Notes: generated by a model not told the origin, from the sequence alone. A DNA stretch of 64,000 nucleotides from Rufibacter latericius (GCF_003721515.1 NZ_RJJD01000003.1:310001-374000), one strand, 5' to 3'; positions 43,974 to 53,771 are shown, counted from the stretch's first letter. A program made the numbers and translations.

Positions 43974-44399
43974 TTAGTCATTCAGAAGCCATTCAAGCGC
44001 GGCCTCCTTGTCAAAGTGCACTTTGATGTTCCAGGCCGAAGGTGCTTCTTTCTCAGAAGCAGGCTTTTCGTACACTTTATTGGGGTTGGTCATGACAAAG
44101 CATTCAGGGGCCATAACGATAGCGAATTTACGGAGCTGGAAGGAGGTGAACAATGGCGCCATGTTTTGCTTTAGCCAGGCTTGGTTTTCCGGAAGCATGA
44201 CTTTGATTTTTTGGGCATCGGTGAGCCACAGCTTTATTCCTTTTGCCTGGGCTCGGTCAATGGCCAACTGGTAGCCGTTCCTGAACTGCTCCGTGGTGGG
44301 CTGTTGCAGAAACGTGAACTGCAGCATAGCGGCAGGCCTTTCTAACTGTATCCGGATAACCTCATCCTCATAAAGAACTTGCAGGGCCAGGGCTTCCAT
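43974..44399 (-). CDS. Uncharacterised 141-residue protein, possibly SpoIIAA/STAS-like
   Basis: Cytoplasmic, with alternating strands and helices: LYEDEVIRIQLERPAAMLQF, GYQLAIDRAQAKGIKLWLTD, LPENQAWLKQNMAPLF, RKFAIVMAPECFVMTNPN. The pattern resembles SpoIIAA-like proteins of Bacteroidota, but I cannot prove it. It is on the same strand as the HipA-like pair, with 126 bp between, so a shared transcript is possible. Confidence 0.65.
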   Translation of the reverse strand: MEALALQVLYEDEVIRIQLERPAAMLQFTFLQQPTTEQFRNGYQLAIDRAQAKGIKLWLTDAQKIKVMLPENQAWLKQNMAPLFTSFQLRKFAIVMAPECFVMTNPNKVYEKPASEKEAPSAWNIKVHFDKEAALEWLLND

Positions 44400-44497
44400 G
44401 TTTTCTTTTCCAAGTTTCCGTTCGCTGAGGCACGTTTCAGAAAAACGTTCTACCTAGGTTTTACTCGGTCTAGGCCCAAACGTTATTTTCCAGTTTT

Positions 44498-44932
44498 CTA
44501 GCTTTTCTTACGGCCTTTCCAGTTCTTTCTGGATTTTTCTTTCTCTTGCTCGGTCCTGAACTTCTCAAATTCATCGTTGGGCAAGGTCACCGAATAGTAA
44601 GCCGAGGACAGAATAATTAAATCTTCGTCAAAGTCATATTCCAGGGTTAAGAACAACTGCTTGGCAGGATTATGCACGTACTCCTCCCCTTCCCTGTCAA
44701 ACACCTTGAACTCGTATTCGCCGTCCTGGGGTTTCTTGCCGCTGACCCGGGCCAGGCAGTCGCCGGTGATGACCAGAGGGGTTTCCAGTTCCACCAGGTA
44801 CTCAAAATCCTGATAGTAGCGGCCGTCTTTCTTGCTGGTCAGGTATTCAATGTCGTCAAGGTAGACTTCTATGTTCTGATGCCGGCTGTCGCGCTGCGTG
44901 GAGATGTCAAGAATGTTGCCTATTACTTTCAT
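44498..44932 (-). CDS. Uncharacterised 144-residue beta-rich protein
   Basis: MKVIGNILDISTQRDSRHQN then strand-rich acidic segments (EYLVELETPLVITGDCLARV, LTLEYDFDEDLIILSSAYYS) and a basic tail (EKSRKNWKGRKKS). No signal peptide. Not recognised. A convincing promoter lies 59 bp upstream, so it probably begins a transcript running to the 43974 gene or beyond. Confidence 0.65.
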   Translation of the reverse strand: MKVIGNILDISTQRDSRHQNIEVYLDDIEYLTSKKDGRYYQDFEYLVELETPLVITGDCLARVSGKKPQDGEYEFKVFDREGEEYVHNPAKQLFLTLEYDFDEDLIILSSAYYSVTLPNDEFEKFRTEQEKEKSRKNWKGRKKS

Positions 44933-44990
44933 GGATTTGGGCTAAGAAGGCTGGCTGCCCACTTGGGGCAATGCGTTTCAAAGTAAACGC

Positions 44991-45019
44991 CAAAGGTACG
45001 GCTTTAAGTTGTACATCAA
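44991..45019 (-). promoter_or_regulatory. Promoter of the 144-residue protein gene
   Basis: On the minus strand TTG, 18 bases, TACCTTTG; an exact TAnnTTTG box with near-normal spacing. Confidence 0.6.
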
Positions 45020-45113
45020 GAATTCGGACCGGACCTGCTTTCTGAGCCCTTCGCCGCAACCACTTTGCCTACTTAGTTAGGCCCATATTTCCCTCGGGCT
45101 TAATGCCGATTCC

Positions 45114-45149
45114 CTTTTAAGCCCGTTTTGTTTAAAACATGCCTAAAAC
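45114..45149. repeat. Intergenic palindromic element
   Basis: CTTTTAAGCCCGTTTTGTTTAAAACATGCCTAAAAC. CGTTTT/AAAACAtG inner and TTTT/AAAA outer parts pair; a few mismatches in the arms. Confidence 0.65.
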
Positions 45150-45173
45150 AGAATTCACCCTCAATCCCAGGCT

Positions 45174-46730
45174 TTAGTTATACCGCCCTTTCCGTTGGGG
45201 ATCCTGGAGGAAAAGTTGGAGGAAGATTTTCTGGTCGGTGATGACCGCGCGCTGCGTGGAAAATTCCTCTAACCGGCGGTTGGTGGTATACCCGAAATGC
45301 TCGTACCCCAGACTCAGGTTTTTGTACACCTGCACCGTGACCCTCGGCCGAATGATCCCGATGGAATTGCTGCCTTCCAGCCCCTCAAATGTCTTCAACC
45401 AGTAATGGTAGTACACAAAGGCGGCGGTGGCGTACCTTCCCAAGCTCAGGGTGCTTTCCACTTTACTGTGCAGACCGGTGGTATAGACATAGTCGCGGAG
45501 ACCGTTTTCATCTGGGGCGAAGCGGGTGCTGTTGCCCGCCAGCGGAATTACGCCCAAGTGCGCATTGGTGTACAGGTTCAGTTGGTTTGTGATGGGCAAA
45601 CGGCTAAACACGCCTCCCCCGAAGCCCAGAGCTCCCAAGTCAAAGTTCCGGGTGTTCCAGTAGTCATAATACTGAAAAACGCCCGAGAGCAGATCCAACT
45701 TACCTAGTTTTCCGTTTTTGCCCCATAAAATGCCATAACCCGTGATGTTGTTGATGGTGCCCGCTTTGGTGTCTTCTCCACCCTTGCTGAACTCCGCCCT
45801 TATCCGGAATAAATCAAAGGGTTTGCGTTTCTGCAACTCAAACGGGTTTCCGTAATCCAGCTGCACGTTGAGCATGCCCTTGGTATCGGCGGGGCCGAAG
45901 ACATCGTCCTGCTTTTCGTTCTGACGGTGCACCCCGGCAAACAAGGTGATGTTGATGGGTTCCTTCTCGTACACCTCTTTGTTGGTGACCTGGAAGGTTT
46001 TCCCCTGTAACAGACGGTTCAGGCCCCGAACGGGGTTCACCAAACCGGCGGCAATCTCGCGCACCGCCCGTTCTCTGCCCCTGGTTCTATCATCCAGTAT
46101 GTTAGAACTCAACCGGTACAGAATCTCACCAAGCGCCGCGCCGTTCAGCGGGGTATAAATCATGTCATTGTAAGAAGGCAGCGTGTTCTCGCCCAGGTAC
46201 TCCCAGGTTAGGCTTCCGCCCACGGCAAACGGCAGCGATTGCCAGTAATTGTACCCTTGTGAACGGGCGGCGTTGAAGTACAGCGTCCCTTGGTACGGGT
46301 GCCCGATGAAGTTGATTCCGAACTCATCGGTGTCCCACTCAGGCTTTGATTTAAGGTTGGTTCTCCAGGTACTGGGACTCACGTAGCCGTATTCAGCCTT
46401 GGCCACATAGCGATTGTACCCCATAAAAAGAGCATTGACCCCGATGACCTGGGCGGTAGGTTTCCAGAGGGGTTGCCGCTTGTTGTACTCCGGATCATCG
46501 TGGAGCAGGTCTCCGTATTTATTGAAAAGGGTGGTGTCAAGCAGGAAGGCGGTAGCGGGCTCGGTGCCACCGGGTGCCTCGGTGAAAAGGCTTTTCTTGC
46601 GTTCCTTAATGCGTTGGAGTTGCTCCTCGCGGTTGCCCCGCCCCGGCTTTATGGAGTCTGGGGCCGTAATTACCTGGGCCTTAGAGACCGTTACCCAAAA
46701 TAAAAAAAAGAGAATAAGTTTATAGTTCAT
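45174..46730 (-). CDS. DUF3943 outer-membrane protein
   Basis: 518 residues from ATG 46730; signal peptide MNYKLILFFLFWVTVSKAQ. The conserved DUF3943 region includes PTAQVIGVNALFMGYNRYV, FGINFIGHPYQGTLYFNAAR, SQGYNYWQSLPFAVGGSLTW and YTPLNGAALGEILYRLSS. The C-terminal half has alternating aromatic strands (LDLLSGVFQYYDYW, YATAAFVYYHYWLKTFEG) that look like a beta-barrel ending near LFLQDPQRKGRYN. Its function is unknown; it is probably an outer-membrane barrel. Monocistronic. Confidence 0.85.
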   Translation of the reverse strand: MNYKLILFFLFWVTVSKAQVITAPDSIKPGRGNREEQLQRIKERKKSLFTEAPGGTEPATAFLLDTTLFNKYGDLLHDDPEYNKRQPLWKPTAQVIGVNALFMGYNRYVAKAEYGYVSPSTWRTNLKSKPEWDTDEFGINFIGHPYQGTLYFNAARSQGYNYWQSLPFAVGGSLTWEYLGENTLPSYNDMIYTPLNGAALGEILYRLSSNILDDRTRGRERAVREIAAGLVNPVRGLNRLLQGKTFQVTNKEVYEKEPINITLFAGVHRQNEKQDDVFGPADTKGMLNVQLDYGNPFELQKRKPFDLFRIRAEFSKGGEDTKAGTINNITGYGILWGKNGKLGKLDLLSGVFQYYDYWNTRNFDLGALGFGGGVFSRLPITNQLNLYTNAHLGVIPLAGNSTRFAPDENGLRDYVYTTGLHSKVESTLSLGRYATAAFVYYHYWLKTFEGLEGSNSIGIIRPRVTVQVYKNLSLGYEHFGYTTNRRLEEFSTQRAVITDQKIFLQLFLQDPQRKGRYN

Positions 46731-46900
46731 ACAGAGCACGTAACATGGGCAGGAAACCCTGGAAAGTTGGGGCAGGAAATAATCCTAAAACCAAGATAAT
46801 TTCTTGTACCTACACGCGTCATACGGCAAAACCTGAGAAAAGTAGTACTTCCTATAGGTGCGGCAATCCTTTAAACCTAACCGAAAAGCTGCGAGCGTTT

Positions 46901-46936
46901 GTTTTAGCCTTGTTTTCAGAAAATTAGCCCTAAAAG
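46901..46936. repeat. Intergenic palindromic element
   Basis: GTTTTAGCCTTGTTTTCAGAAAATTAGCCCTAAAAG, in the divergent spacer before msrB. The 46740-47050 spacer shows nothing else. Confidence 0.65.
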
Positions 46937-47050
46937 GGAATTGAAACTTTTGTTTGTTTCTCCCCGGTTTTCCTCAGCCAAAAACAACAGCAACCTCGGT
47001 CCTACAAAACCTGTTTAAACAGGCATCTTCCCTACTCAAACAGACCTAAC

Positions 47051-47524
47051 ATGATCCGGTGGAGTGACGTAATCAAATATGCCAAGTACAGCAACCCGGA
47101 GCCAGCCACCCGCGTGGAGAGAACCGAACTGGATTGGCAGCAAATTCTTACCCCTGCCCAGTTCCGGATTTTAAGGCTTAAGGAAACAGAATCGCCGTAC
47201 CGAAATGCCTATTGCCGCTCCTATGAACCCGGGGTGTATGCCTGCGCCGGTTGCGGAAACCTCCTCTTCGATTCTTCCCAGAAATACCACGCCATTTCGG
47301 GGTGGCCCAGTTTTACCCAACCGCTTACCAAAAGCGCCCTCAAGTATCTTTTCGATGACACGCACCACATGCATCGGGTAGAAGTGCAGTGCAATGTCTG
47401 TGACGGACACCTGGGCCATGTCTTCCCGGATGGACCTCCGCCTCACGGCTTGCGCTACTGCATCAACTCAGAAAGTTTAGTCAGATTAGAGGCAGTTTCT
47501 GGAAAAGGGGAAGAAAATGCCTGA
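47051..47524 (+). CDS. msrB: Peptide-methionine (R)-S-oxide reductase
   Basis: 157 residues. Zinc site CAGC (YACAGCGNLLF) and CNVC (VQCNVCDGHLGHVFPDG); SGWPSFTQPL substrate loop; catalytic Cys in LRYCINSESLVRL. It reduces methionine-R-sulfoxide in proteins using thioredoxin. No signal peptide, so cytoplasmic, and not fused to MsrA. The C-terminal tail after LVRLEAV (SGKGEENA) is coded by DNA that resembles half a palindromic element, perhaps an accidental extension. Confidence 0.95.
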   Translation: MIRWSDVIKYAKYSNPEPATRVERTELDWQQILTPAQFRILRLKETESPYRNAYCRSYEPGVYACAGCGNLLFDSSQKYHAISGWPSFTQPLTKSALKYLFDDTHHMHRVEVQCNVCDGHLGHVFPDGPPPHGLRYCINSESLVRLEAVSGKGEENA

Positions 47525-47750
47525 GAATGTATGCCACAATGGGTATCCTATGAAAAACGAGTACGCCTTTAATCCTCCTTTGAATGAGTTAGGGGTGATT
47601 ACTCCTACTGATCTTGGCACTTCTGAGAACAGAATTGATTTACTTCTTACCAACTGCTTTCCGATTCCTCAACTGCCCTTTGTCATCCCCTTCCCCCTTT
47701 GCAGGGTGATGAAATGGGATTAGGAAAAGATAACCTTGGGTAAAGCAAAA

Positions 47751-47788
47751 GCCCCATGCATTTCCCTTTTATAGGAAATACATGGGGC
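47751..47788. terminator. Bidirectional hairpin between convergent msrB and M3 peptidase
   Basis: GCCCCATGCATTTCC / GGAAATACATGGGGC, 15-bp stem with one mismatch and an 8-nt loop. Confidence 0.7.
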
Positions 47789-47803
47789 ATTTACCTTTTG
47801 AAG

Positions 47804-47837
47804 TAGCTACTACTTCTTAGTGGCTACTACTTCTTAG
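47804..47837. repeat. 17-bp tandem repeat at the stop codon of the M3 peptidase
   Basis: TAGCTACTACTTCTTAG then TGGCTACTACTTCTTAG, one difference. The inner copy carries the gene's TAG stop, so the outer copy is a duplication of the gene end. Confidence 0.8.
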
Positions 47838-50052
47838 AAGTCTTTTGAGTAGACGTTTTCTGGCTAGGAACCGGAAATCCCCGGTCACGCATGAGTGCGT
47901 CTATCTTGGCGTCACGGCCGCGGAACAGGCGGTACGCTTCGGCAGGGTCCATGGAGTTGCGCGGGGCGAAAAGGTATTTCACTAGTTTTGCCGCCACTTC
48001 CTTGTCATAGAAACCGCCCGGGGCTTCCTCAAAGGCTTCGGCGGCATCTGCCGTCAGGACATCGGCCCAGAGGTAACCGTAGTAGCCGGTGGCATAGCCT
48101 TCGCCGGAGAATACGTGGGTAAAGTGGGGCGATCGGTGACGCATCACTACCTCTTTGGGCATGTTGAGGGCCGCCAGCGTTTCGCGTTCAAATTTGTCAG
48201 GGTCCAAGCCGGTCGGGTCTGGAACGGTGTGGAACTTCATGTCCATCAACGCTGAAGCCAGAAACTCAGTCGTTTCGAAGCCTTGGTTGAACGTAGCGGC
48301 CTTCTTGATCTTGGCTACCAACTCTGGTGGCATCACCTTGCCGGTTTTATGGTGCTTCAGGAACTGGTTAATGACCTTGTCGGTAGACAACCAGCGTTCC
48401 AGCAACTGGCTCTGGAACTCAGTATAGTCACGAACGCCGCTGTTCAGGGTTGGATACTTCACGTTAGAGGCCAAGAAATGAAGCGCGTGCCCAAACTCAT
48501 GGAAAAACGTGGTAGCATCGTCCCAGGAAACCAGCACCGGCTCGCCGGGTGCGGGCTTAATGAAGTTGGAGTTGTTAGAGGCCAGCACCGTCTTCTTGCC
48601 ATCAAACGTAGAGAAGCTGCGGTACTGCGAGGCCCAGGCCCCCGAACGTTTGCCCGGACGCGCAAATGGGTCCAGGTACCACAAGCCAATATGCGCCCCG
48701 GTGGTTTTATCGGTTACCTCCCACACTTTCACATCTTCGTGGAACACGGGTACTGATCCGGCGGGAACTGGCTTAAACGAGAAGTTGAACAGCTCACCGG
48801 CGGTAAAGAAGATGGCCTGGGTGAGATTGCCTAATTCTAAGTACTGCTTCACTTCATCAGAGTCCAGAGCATACTTCTTCTGGCGCACTTTCTCAGCGTA
48901 GTAGCGGTAATCCCAAGGGGCAATGGTGATTTTGGAGCCGCTGGTATTGGCAACGGCCTGCATGTCTTTTACCTCTTGCTTCACCCGGGCCAACGCCGCC
49001 GGCCACACGGCGTTCATCAGGTTCATGGCATTCTGTGGGTTCTTGGCCATGCGGTTCTGCAGGCGCCAGTCGGCGTAGGTGTCATAGCCCAGCAATTTCA
49101 CGCGTTCATCACGCAGCTCCAGAATACGGGTGATGTTCTTGTTGTTGTCGTTCGCATCGCCGTTGTCGCCGCGGGAATAATAGGTGTTCCAGACTTTCTC
49201 GCGCAGGGCACGGTTATCAGAATACGTCAGGAACTGGTCCATGGAAGACCGGGTGTTGGTGATGGCGTACATGTCTGGCTTGCCGTTGTCAGCGGCGGCT
49301 TTGGCAGCGGCCTTCACGAACGACTCCGGCAAACCACCCAGTTGGTCTTTGGTAATGTAGGTCACGTATTTCTCTTCATCGGCGAGCACATTGTTCCCAT
49401 AAGAAGTGTACAGCGAGGACAGCTCCTTGTTGATGGCGGCGTAGCGCTGTTTGGCTTCGGGACTAAGGCCCGCTCCTTCCATGGCGAACTCCTCATGAAT
49501 CAATTGCACCACCCGCTGCTGGTCTGGAGCCAACGGGGTTTTCTGCGCGTTGTCATACACGGCCTTGATGCGCTGGTACAACTTAGGGTTTTGTGAAATC
49601 TGCGACCGGAATTCCGAGATTCTAGGGGCCAGTTCGGCTTGAATCTTCCGGTACTCCGGTGATGACATATTGCTGCCCCAGATGCCGTAGTAAATAAAAG
49701 CCCGGCTTAAATCCTCACCTGCTTTCTCATAGGGCACAATGGTGTTTTCGAACGTGGGCGCGGCTGGATTATTCACAAGGGCTTCGATATCTGCCAAGTG
49801 CAGGGCCATGCCCTTTTCCATTGCCGGCTTGATATCGGATAGTTTCATTTTGTCAAAGGCTGGTACGCCTCCGTAGGGTCCCGTCCATTTGGCTAACAAC
49901 AAATTCTCTGGTTCCTGAGGCGTTTGGGTAACGGCCGGAGTGGCAGGTGCAGTGGCGGTGGGTTGTTGCGGCTGGGTGGAGGTACAGCCCACAAGTGCCA
50001 GCAAGACCAAGAAACCAGGTTTCTTTCTGGCAGGTATAAAGGAGTTGTTCAT
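47827..50052 (-). CDS. M3-family peptidyl-dipeptidase (Dcp-like) lipoprotein
   Basis: 741 residues from ATG 50052; leader MNNSFIPARKKPGFLVLLAL ending in VGC, a lipobox. Thr/Pro-rich linker, then the helical M3 fold. The zinc motif HEFGH is in TTFFHEFGHALHFLASN (near residue 514), with the third ligand Glu about 25 residues on, in the YTEFQSQLLERWL region. Conserved ends: HRSPHFTHVFSGEGYATGYY and YLFAPRNSMDPAEAYRLFRG. It removes dipeptides from peptide C-termini, in the periplasm or outer membrane. Complements the tricorn-like and P1 peptidases in this window. Confidence 0.94.
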   Translation of the reverse strand: MNNSFIPARKKPGFLVLLALVGCTSTQPQQPTATAPATPAVTQTPQEPENLLLAKWTGPYGGVPAFDKMKLSDIKPAMEKGMALHLADIEALVNNPAAPTFENTIVPYEKAGEDLSRAFIYYGIWGSNMSSPEYRKIQAELAPRISEFRSQISQNPKLYQRIKAVYDNAQKTPLAPDQQRVVQLIHEEFAMEGAGLSPEAKQRYAAINKELSSLYTSYGNNVLADEEKYVTYITKDQLGGLPESFVKAAAKAAADNGKPDMYAITNTRSSMDQFLTYSDNRALREKVWNTYYSRGDNGDANDNNKNITRILELRDERVKLLGYDTYADWRLQNRMAKNPQNAMNLMNAVWPAALARVKQEVKDMQAVANTSGSKITIAPWDYRYYAEKVRQKKYALDSDEVKQYLELGNLTQAIFFTAGELFNFSFKPVPAGSVPVFHEDVKVWEVTDKTTGAHIGLWYLDPFARPGKRSGAWASQYRSFSTFDGKKTVLASNNSNFIKPAPGEPVLVSWDDATTFFHEFGHALHFLASNVKYPTLNSGVRDYTEFQSQLLERWLSTDKVINQFLKHHKTGKVMPPELVAKIKKAATFNQGFETTEFLASALMDMKFHTVPDPTGLDPDKFERETLAALNMPKEVVMRHRSPHFTHVFSGEGYATGYYGYLWADVLTADAAEAFEEAPGGFYDKEVAAKLVKYLFAPRNSMDPAEAYRLFRGRDAKIDALMRDRGFPVPSQKTSTQKTSKK

Positions 50053-50245
50053 AAATTGAGACGTTGCAGGCAGGAGCAATCCCCTGCGTTTTAAGGGTAA
50101 TAAACCTAAAGTTACGAAAAAGCAGGGAAAGCATCAGAATCGGGGAAAACACCTTCATTAGGCAACCGTTGCCTTGAGAGGCCTTCTCCAAGCAGGTCAA
50201 ACCACCTAAAATGCGTATCTTCAGGGTTTGGAAACACAGGGCAAC

Positions 50246-53200
50246 ATGGCGGACAGAGAACAGGCAGCAGTAGCAAAAAACATTCACCCCACAGACTATC
50301 TTTTACCCGAGGTTTCAGTTGCTTCCCTCACCTACGCTACCATCGCCCGACATTCCTCAGCCGAGGCCATGGCAGGCGGCACCATCGGTTTTGACCTACA
50401 CCCGGTGCAGATTGAGTTGAATGCCGCCTCTATTTCAGGCACCTCGCCGTTCGGCCGTTTTCCTACGGTGGCGGTAGTCCAGAACCGTTTCGGGTTGCTG
50501 GTTTCCTGTGGTTGCGGAGCTCCAAAACGAGCATTGTGCGCACACCAATCACAGGTGCTCCAGGTTCTTCTGAACCGACAGGACCTGAAGGTATTCTTTG
50601 ACGATCAGCTTCGGCGCGAAAAGATAAAGCCTTTGGCAGCCGAGTACGGGTTGGCACAGGAAGCCGACCTGGACCAGTACTTTGCCCTGGAATACGCCCA
50701 AAAGACCCTGAAGATCAAGCCTCGTCTTCCAGAGCTTTTACCTGTCACCGAGGAAACACAGGCCCTTCTGAAAGAGAAACTGGTGCCCAAAACAGGCCTG
50801 CCATTTCTACCCTCGGGAGCCAAACCGAAAGAAAACACCCAGTACATTCTGGTGCTGGGAGAACATAAATATTACAAGCACCTGAATGTGGAGTTGCTGG
50901 AGGCGGCCACTACCCAAACGGGTAAAATCAAGAACCCGTTGAAAGCCCTCAGCCCGCTGGACTTTGTCTGGAAAACCAACGAACCCGAGGAACTCCGGTT
51001 TTTCACGGCCCTTTCCCGGTTCCAGAACAACTACAACACCGAACCCACTGAGGCCGATCTTGAAGCGTTGAAGGCACTGGTGCACAACCCCTTGAACCTG
51101 GAGGTGTACCAACACAACCCCGAGGCTTCGGCCAACATCACGGCTAGTTCCGTTTCGCCGGTTCAACTGAAAAAAACGCCTTTGGATCTGGTGCTGGACG
51201 TACAGGTCAAAGATGAATTCTACTCCATTACCGCGCAACTGCTTCTGGAGGACCACCCTTTTCCCCTGAAGAACCTGCAACTGAAATATGGGCACTTTCT
51301 GCAAATCCAGAACGGCTTGTATTTACTGCATAACCCAGACCTGCGCCGGGTCATTGATTTTTTTCAAAAGCGCGGGTATTACCTGCTGGTGCACGCCTCT
51401 AAGTTTGAGGAGTTCCGGGAAAACATCCTATCCAATCTGGAAGCCAAAATCCGGGTGTCGTACGCGTTCCTGAAACCGGCCACCCCGCAGCAACTGGAAG
51501 AACAGGGCTTTGACGAAGGCCGCGAGCAGATCATCTATTTATCTGAATCGGAGGATTTCGTGCTGTTGACCCCGGTGATGCGGTACGGGCACGTGGAGAT
51601 TCCGGTGTTTTCCAGAAAGCAGATCTATGGCACCGATGTGCTGGGCAACACCTTCACCGTGGTGCGTGACCGGGAAGCCGAGTTGCAGTTTACCTCCCTC
51701 ATCTTACGGCAGCACCCGCTTTTCAAAGAGCAACTGCACCTAGACTGCTTTTACCTGCACAAGGACCGGTTTATGGCCGAGGACTGGTTTCTGGAGGCTT
51801 TTGAAACCTGGCGGAACCACCACATAACTATTTTAGGCTTCAAAGAACTCAAGCAGAACCGCCTGAATGCACACAAAGCCAAAATCACCATTCTGGTCAC
51901 CAGTGGCATCAACTGGTTCGATACTTCCTTAGATGTGCAGTTTGGCAAGCAGAAGGCCTCCCTCAAAAACCTGCATAAATCACTGCGCAGCAAAAGTCGC
52001 TTTGTGCAACTGGATGATGGTACCCAAGGCATTCTGCCGCAGGAATGGATAGAGAAACTGCAATCCTTCTTCGGGGCTGCCGAGGTAGTGGGAGAACGCC
52101 TGCGCACCCCAAAAATGAACTTCGCCGGAATTGAGGAACTCTACGAAACCGAGGTCCTGAGCCAGGAAGTACGCGAGGAACTGGCCCTTTACCGGCGCAA
52201 ACTGACCAATTTCGAAGCCATTCCTGAAGTGGAAGTGCCGCAGGACCTGACCGCCACCCTGCGCGATTACCAAAAACAAGGCTTGAACTGGCTCAGCTTC
52301 CTGGACGAGCTCAACTTCGGCGGCTGCCTCGCCGATGACATGGGTTTGGGGAAAACGGTGCAAATTTTGGCCTTCCTGCTTTCGCAGCGGGGCAAAGTCG
52401 CGCGCAACACCAACCTGGTGGTGGTGCCCACCTCGCTCCTGTTCAACTGGCAGGAAGAAACCGCCCTGTTCGCGCCATCGCTCAAGATTTTGACCGTTTA
52501 CGGAAACAACCGGATAGATAGCCTGCAGGACCTGGACGCCTACGAACTGGTGTTGACCACCTACGGCACCTTGCTCTCAGACATCGGGCTACTGAAAGAG
52601 TATCGCTTTAACTACGTGATCCTGGACGAGTCACAGAACATCAAGAACCCTGAGTCGCAGCGGTACCGGGCCGTGCGCCTGCTGCAGGCCAGAAATCGGT
52701 TGGTGCTCACCGGCACCCCGCTAGAAAACAACACCTATGACCTTTACGGACAGCTTTCCTTCGCCTGCCCCGGTCTGTTGGGCAACAAGCGCTACTTCCG
52801 GGACCATTACTCCAAACCCATTGATCAGTTCAAAAGCTACAAACGGGCCGCCGAACTGCAGCGCAAGATCAGTCCGTTCCTGCTGAGGCGCACCAAGGAG
52901 CATGTAGCCAAAGAACTGCCCGAGAAAACCGAAATGGTGCTGTACTGCGAGATGGGCACCAGCCAGCGCCAGACCTACGCCGCCTATGAACGTGAGATCA
53001 GGGAGTTTATCTCGGCCCAGGCTGAAGAGGAAATTCAGAAGAACCCCATGCACGTGCTGCGCGGACTCACGCGATTGCGTCAGATCTGCAATTCCCCCGC
53101 CCTGCTGCCCGAAGAAGCCTCTACCGGCGAAGCCTCGGCCAAACTGACCGTACTCCTGGAACAGATTGAGAGCAAAGCGCCCCACCACAAAATCCTGGTG

Positions 53201-53638
53201 TTCTCGCAGTTCGTGTCCATGCTGGAACTCATCCAGAAAGAGTTGACCAAGCGGGGCATCAAATTCGTGACGCTCACCGGCCAGACAAAGGACCGGGCTG
53301 GAGCGGTAGCCACGTTCCAGGACCAGGAAGACGTACGGGTGTTTCTCATCAGTTTGAAGGCGGGCGGCACTGGCCTCAACCTTACCCGCGCCGATTATGT
53401 GTACCTGGTAGACCCGTGGTGGAACCCCGCCGTGGAAAACCAGGCCATAGACCGCACCTACCGCATTGGGCAGGAGAAAAACGTGGTGGCCGTCCGGCTG
53501 ATTTGCCCTAACACCGTGGAAGAGAAAATCATGAAACTACAGGCCACTAAAAAAGACCTGGTGCAGGACCTGATCAAAACCGACGGCGGCTTACTCAAAA
53601 CCATGAGCAAACAGGAATTGCTTGCCTTGCTAGGGTAA
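50246..53638 (+). CDS. SNF2/SWI2 helicase with SWIM finger
   Basis: 1130 residues from ATG 50246. A SWIM zinc finger (Cys-x-Cys-x7-Cys-x-His) lies in LVSCGCGAPKRALCAHQ at 88-100. The middle is an SNF2-associated N-terminal region. Helicase motifs: CLADDMGLGKTVQILAF (Walker A, near 697), VILDESQNIKNPESQR (near 792), LVLTGTPLENNTYDLYG, KILVFSQFVSMLELI, LISLKAGGTGLNLTRADYVY, WWNPAVENQAIDRTYRIGQE. It should be an ATP-driven dsDNA translocase that remodels protein-DNA complexes, similar to HepA-type proteins but with the SWIM finger. Single gene, no nuclease or methylase neighbours that would suggest a defence island. Confidence 0.93.
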   Translation: MADREQAAVAKNIHPTDYLLPEVSVASLTYATIARHSSAEAMAGGTIGFDLHPVQIELNAASISGTSPFGRFPTVAVVQNRFGLLVSCGCGAPKRALCAHQSQVLQVLLNRQDLKVFFDDQLRREKIKPLAAEYGLAQEADLDQYFALEYAQKTLKIKPRLPELLPVTEETQALLKEKLVPKTGLPFLPSGAKPKENTQYILVLGEHKYYKHLNVELLEAATTQTGKIKNPLKALSPLDFVWKTNEPEELRFFTALSRFQNNYNTEPTEADLEALKALVHNPLNLEVYQHNPEASANITASSVSPVQLKKTPLDLVLDVQVKDEFYSITAQLLLEDHPFPLKNLQLKYGHFLQIQNGLYLLHNPDLRRVIDFFQKRGYYLLVHASKFEEFRENILSNLEAKIRVSYAFLKPATPQQLEEQGFDEGREQIIYLSESEDFVLLTPVMRYGHVEIPVFSRKQIYGTDVLGNTFTVVRDREAELQFTSLILRQHPLFKEQLHLDCFYLHKDRFMAEDWFLEAFETWRNHHITILGFKELKQNRLNAHKAKITILVTSGINWFDTSLDVQFGKQKASLKNLHKSLRSKSRFVQLDDGTQGILPQEWIEKLQSFFGAAEVVGERLRTPKMNFAGIEELYETEVLSQEVREELALYRRKLTNFEAIPEVEVPQDLTATLRDYQKQGLNWLSFLDELNFGGCLADDMGLGKTVQILAFLLSQRGKVARNTNLVVVPTSLLFNWQEETALFAPSLKILTVYGNNRIDSLQDLDAYELVLTTYGTLLSDIGLLKEYRFNYVILDESQNIKNPESQRYRAVRLLQARNRLVLTGTPLENNTYDLYGQLSFACPGLLGNKRYFRDHYSKPIDQFKSYKRAAELQRKISPFLLRRTKEHVAKELPEKTEMVLYCEMGTSQRQTYAAYEREIREFISAQAEEEIQKNPMHVLRGLTRLRQICNSPALLPEEASTGEASAKLTVLLEQIESKAPHHKILVFSQFVSMLELIQKELTKRGIKFVTLTGQTKDRAGAVATFQDQEDVRVFLISLKAGGTGLNLTRADYVYLVDPWWNPAVENQAIDRTYRIGQEKNVVAVRLICPNTVEEKIMKLQATKKDLVQDLIKTDGGLLKTMSKQELLALLG

Positions 53639-53662
53639 CAGGAAGGTAATAAGCAATTCCCG

Positions 53663-53697
53663 GTTTGACGTTCCTTTTAAGAAAAAGGCCCTAAAAC
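53663..53697. repeat. Intergenic palindromic element
   Basis: GTTTGACGTTCCTTTTAAGA, then AAAAGGCCCTAAAAC. Inner CCTTTT faces AAAAGG; outer arm mismatched. Confidence 0.55.
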
Positions 53698-53735
53698 GAA
53701 ATCATACCAGGAAAATAGGCCCAAAGATCCATTTT

Positions 53736-53771
53736 GTTTTACCGCCGTTTTCAAGAAAGCGGCGGTAAAAC
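53736..53771. repeat. Intergenic palindromic element, fully paired
   Basis: GTTTTACCGCCGTTTTC, loop AA, GAAAGCGGCGGTAAAAC: all 17 positions pair (one wobble). The arm ACCGCC/GGCGGT differs completely from AGGGCCT at 42622, a clear case of compensating change. Confidence 0.9.

Noticed and set aside
47485-47520. Palindromic element in the 3' end of msrB
   Set aside because: Only the left half matches; kept as a remark under msrB.
47517-47723. 68-residue ORF after msrB
   Set aside because: Its end is a fragment of the MITE-like repeat; it precedes a terminator and has no ribosome site.
50246-53638. SNF2 gene as part of an anti-phage island
   Set aside because: No methylase, nuclease, PLD or other defence gene beside it; neighbours are ordinary envelope genes.
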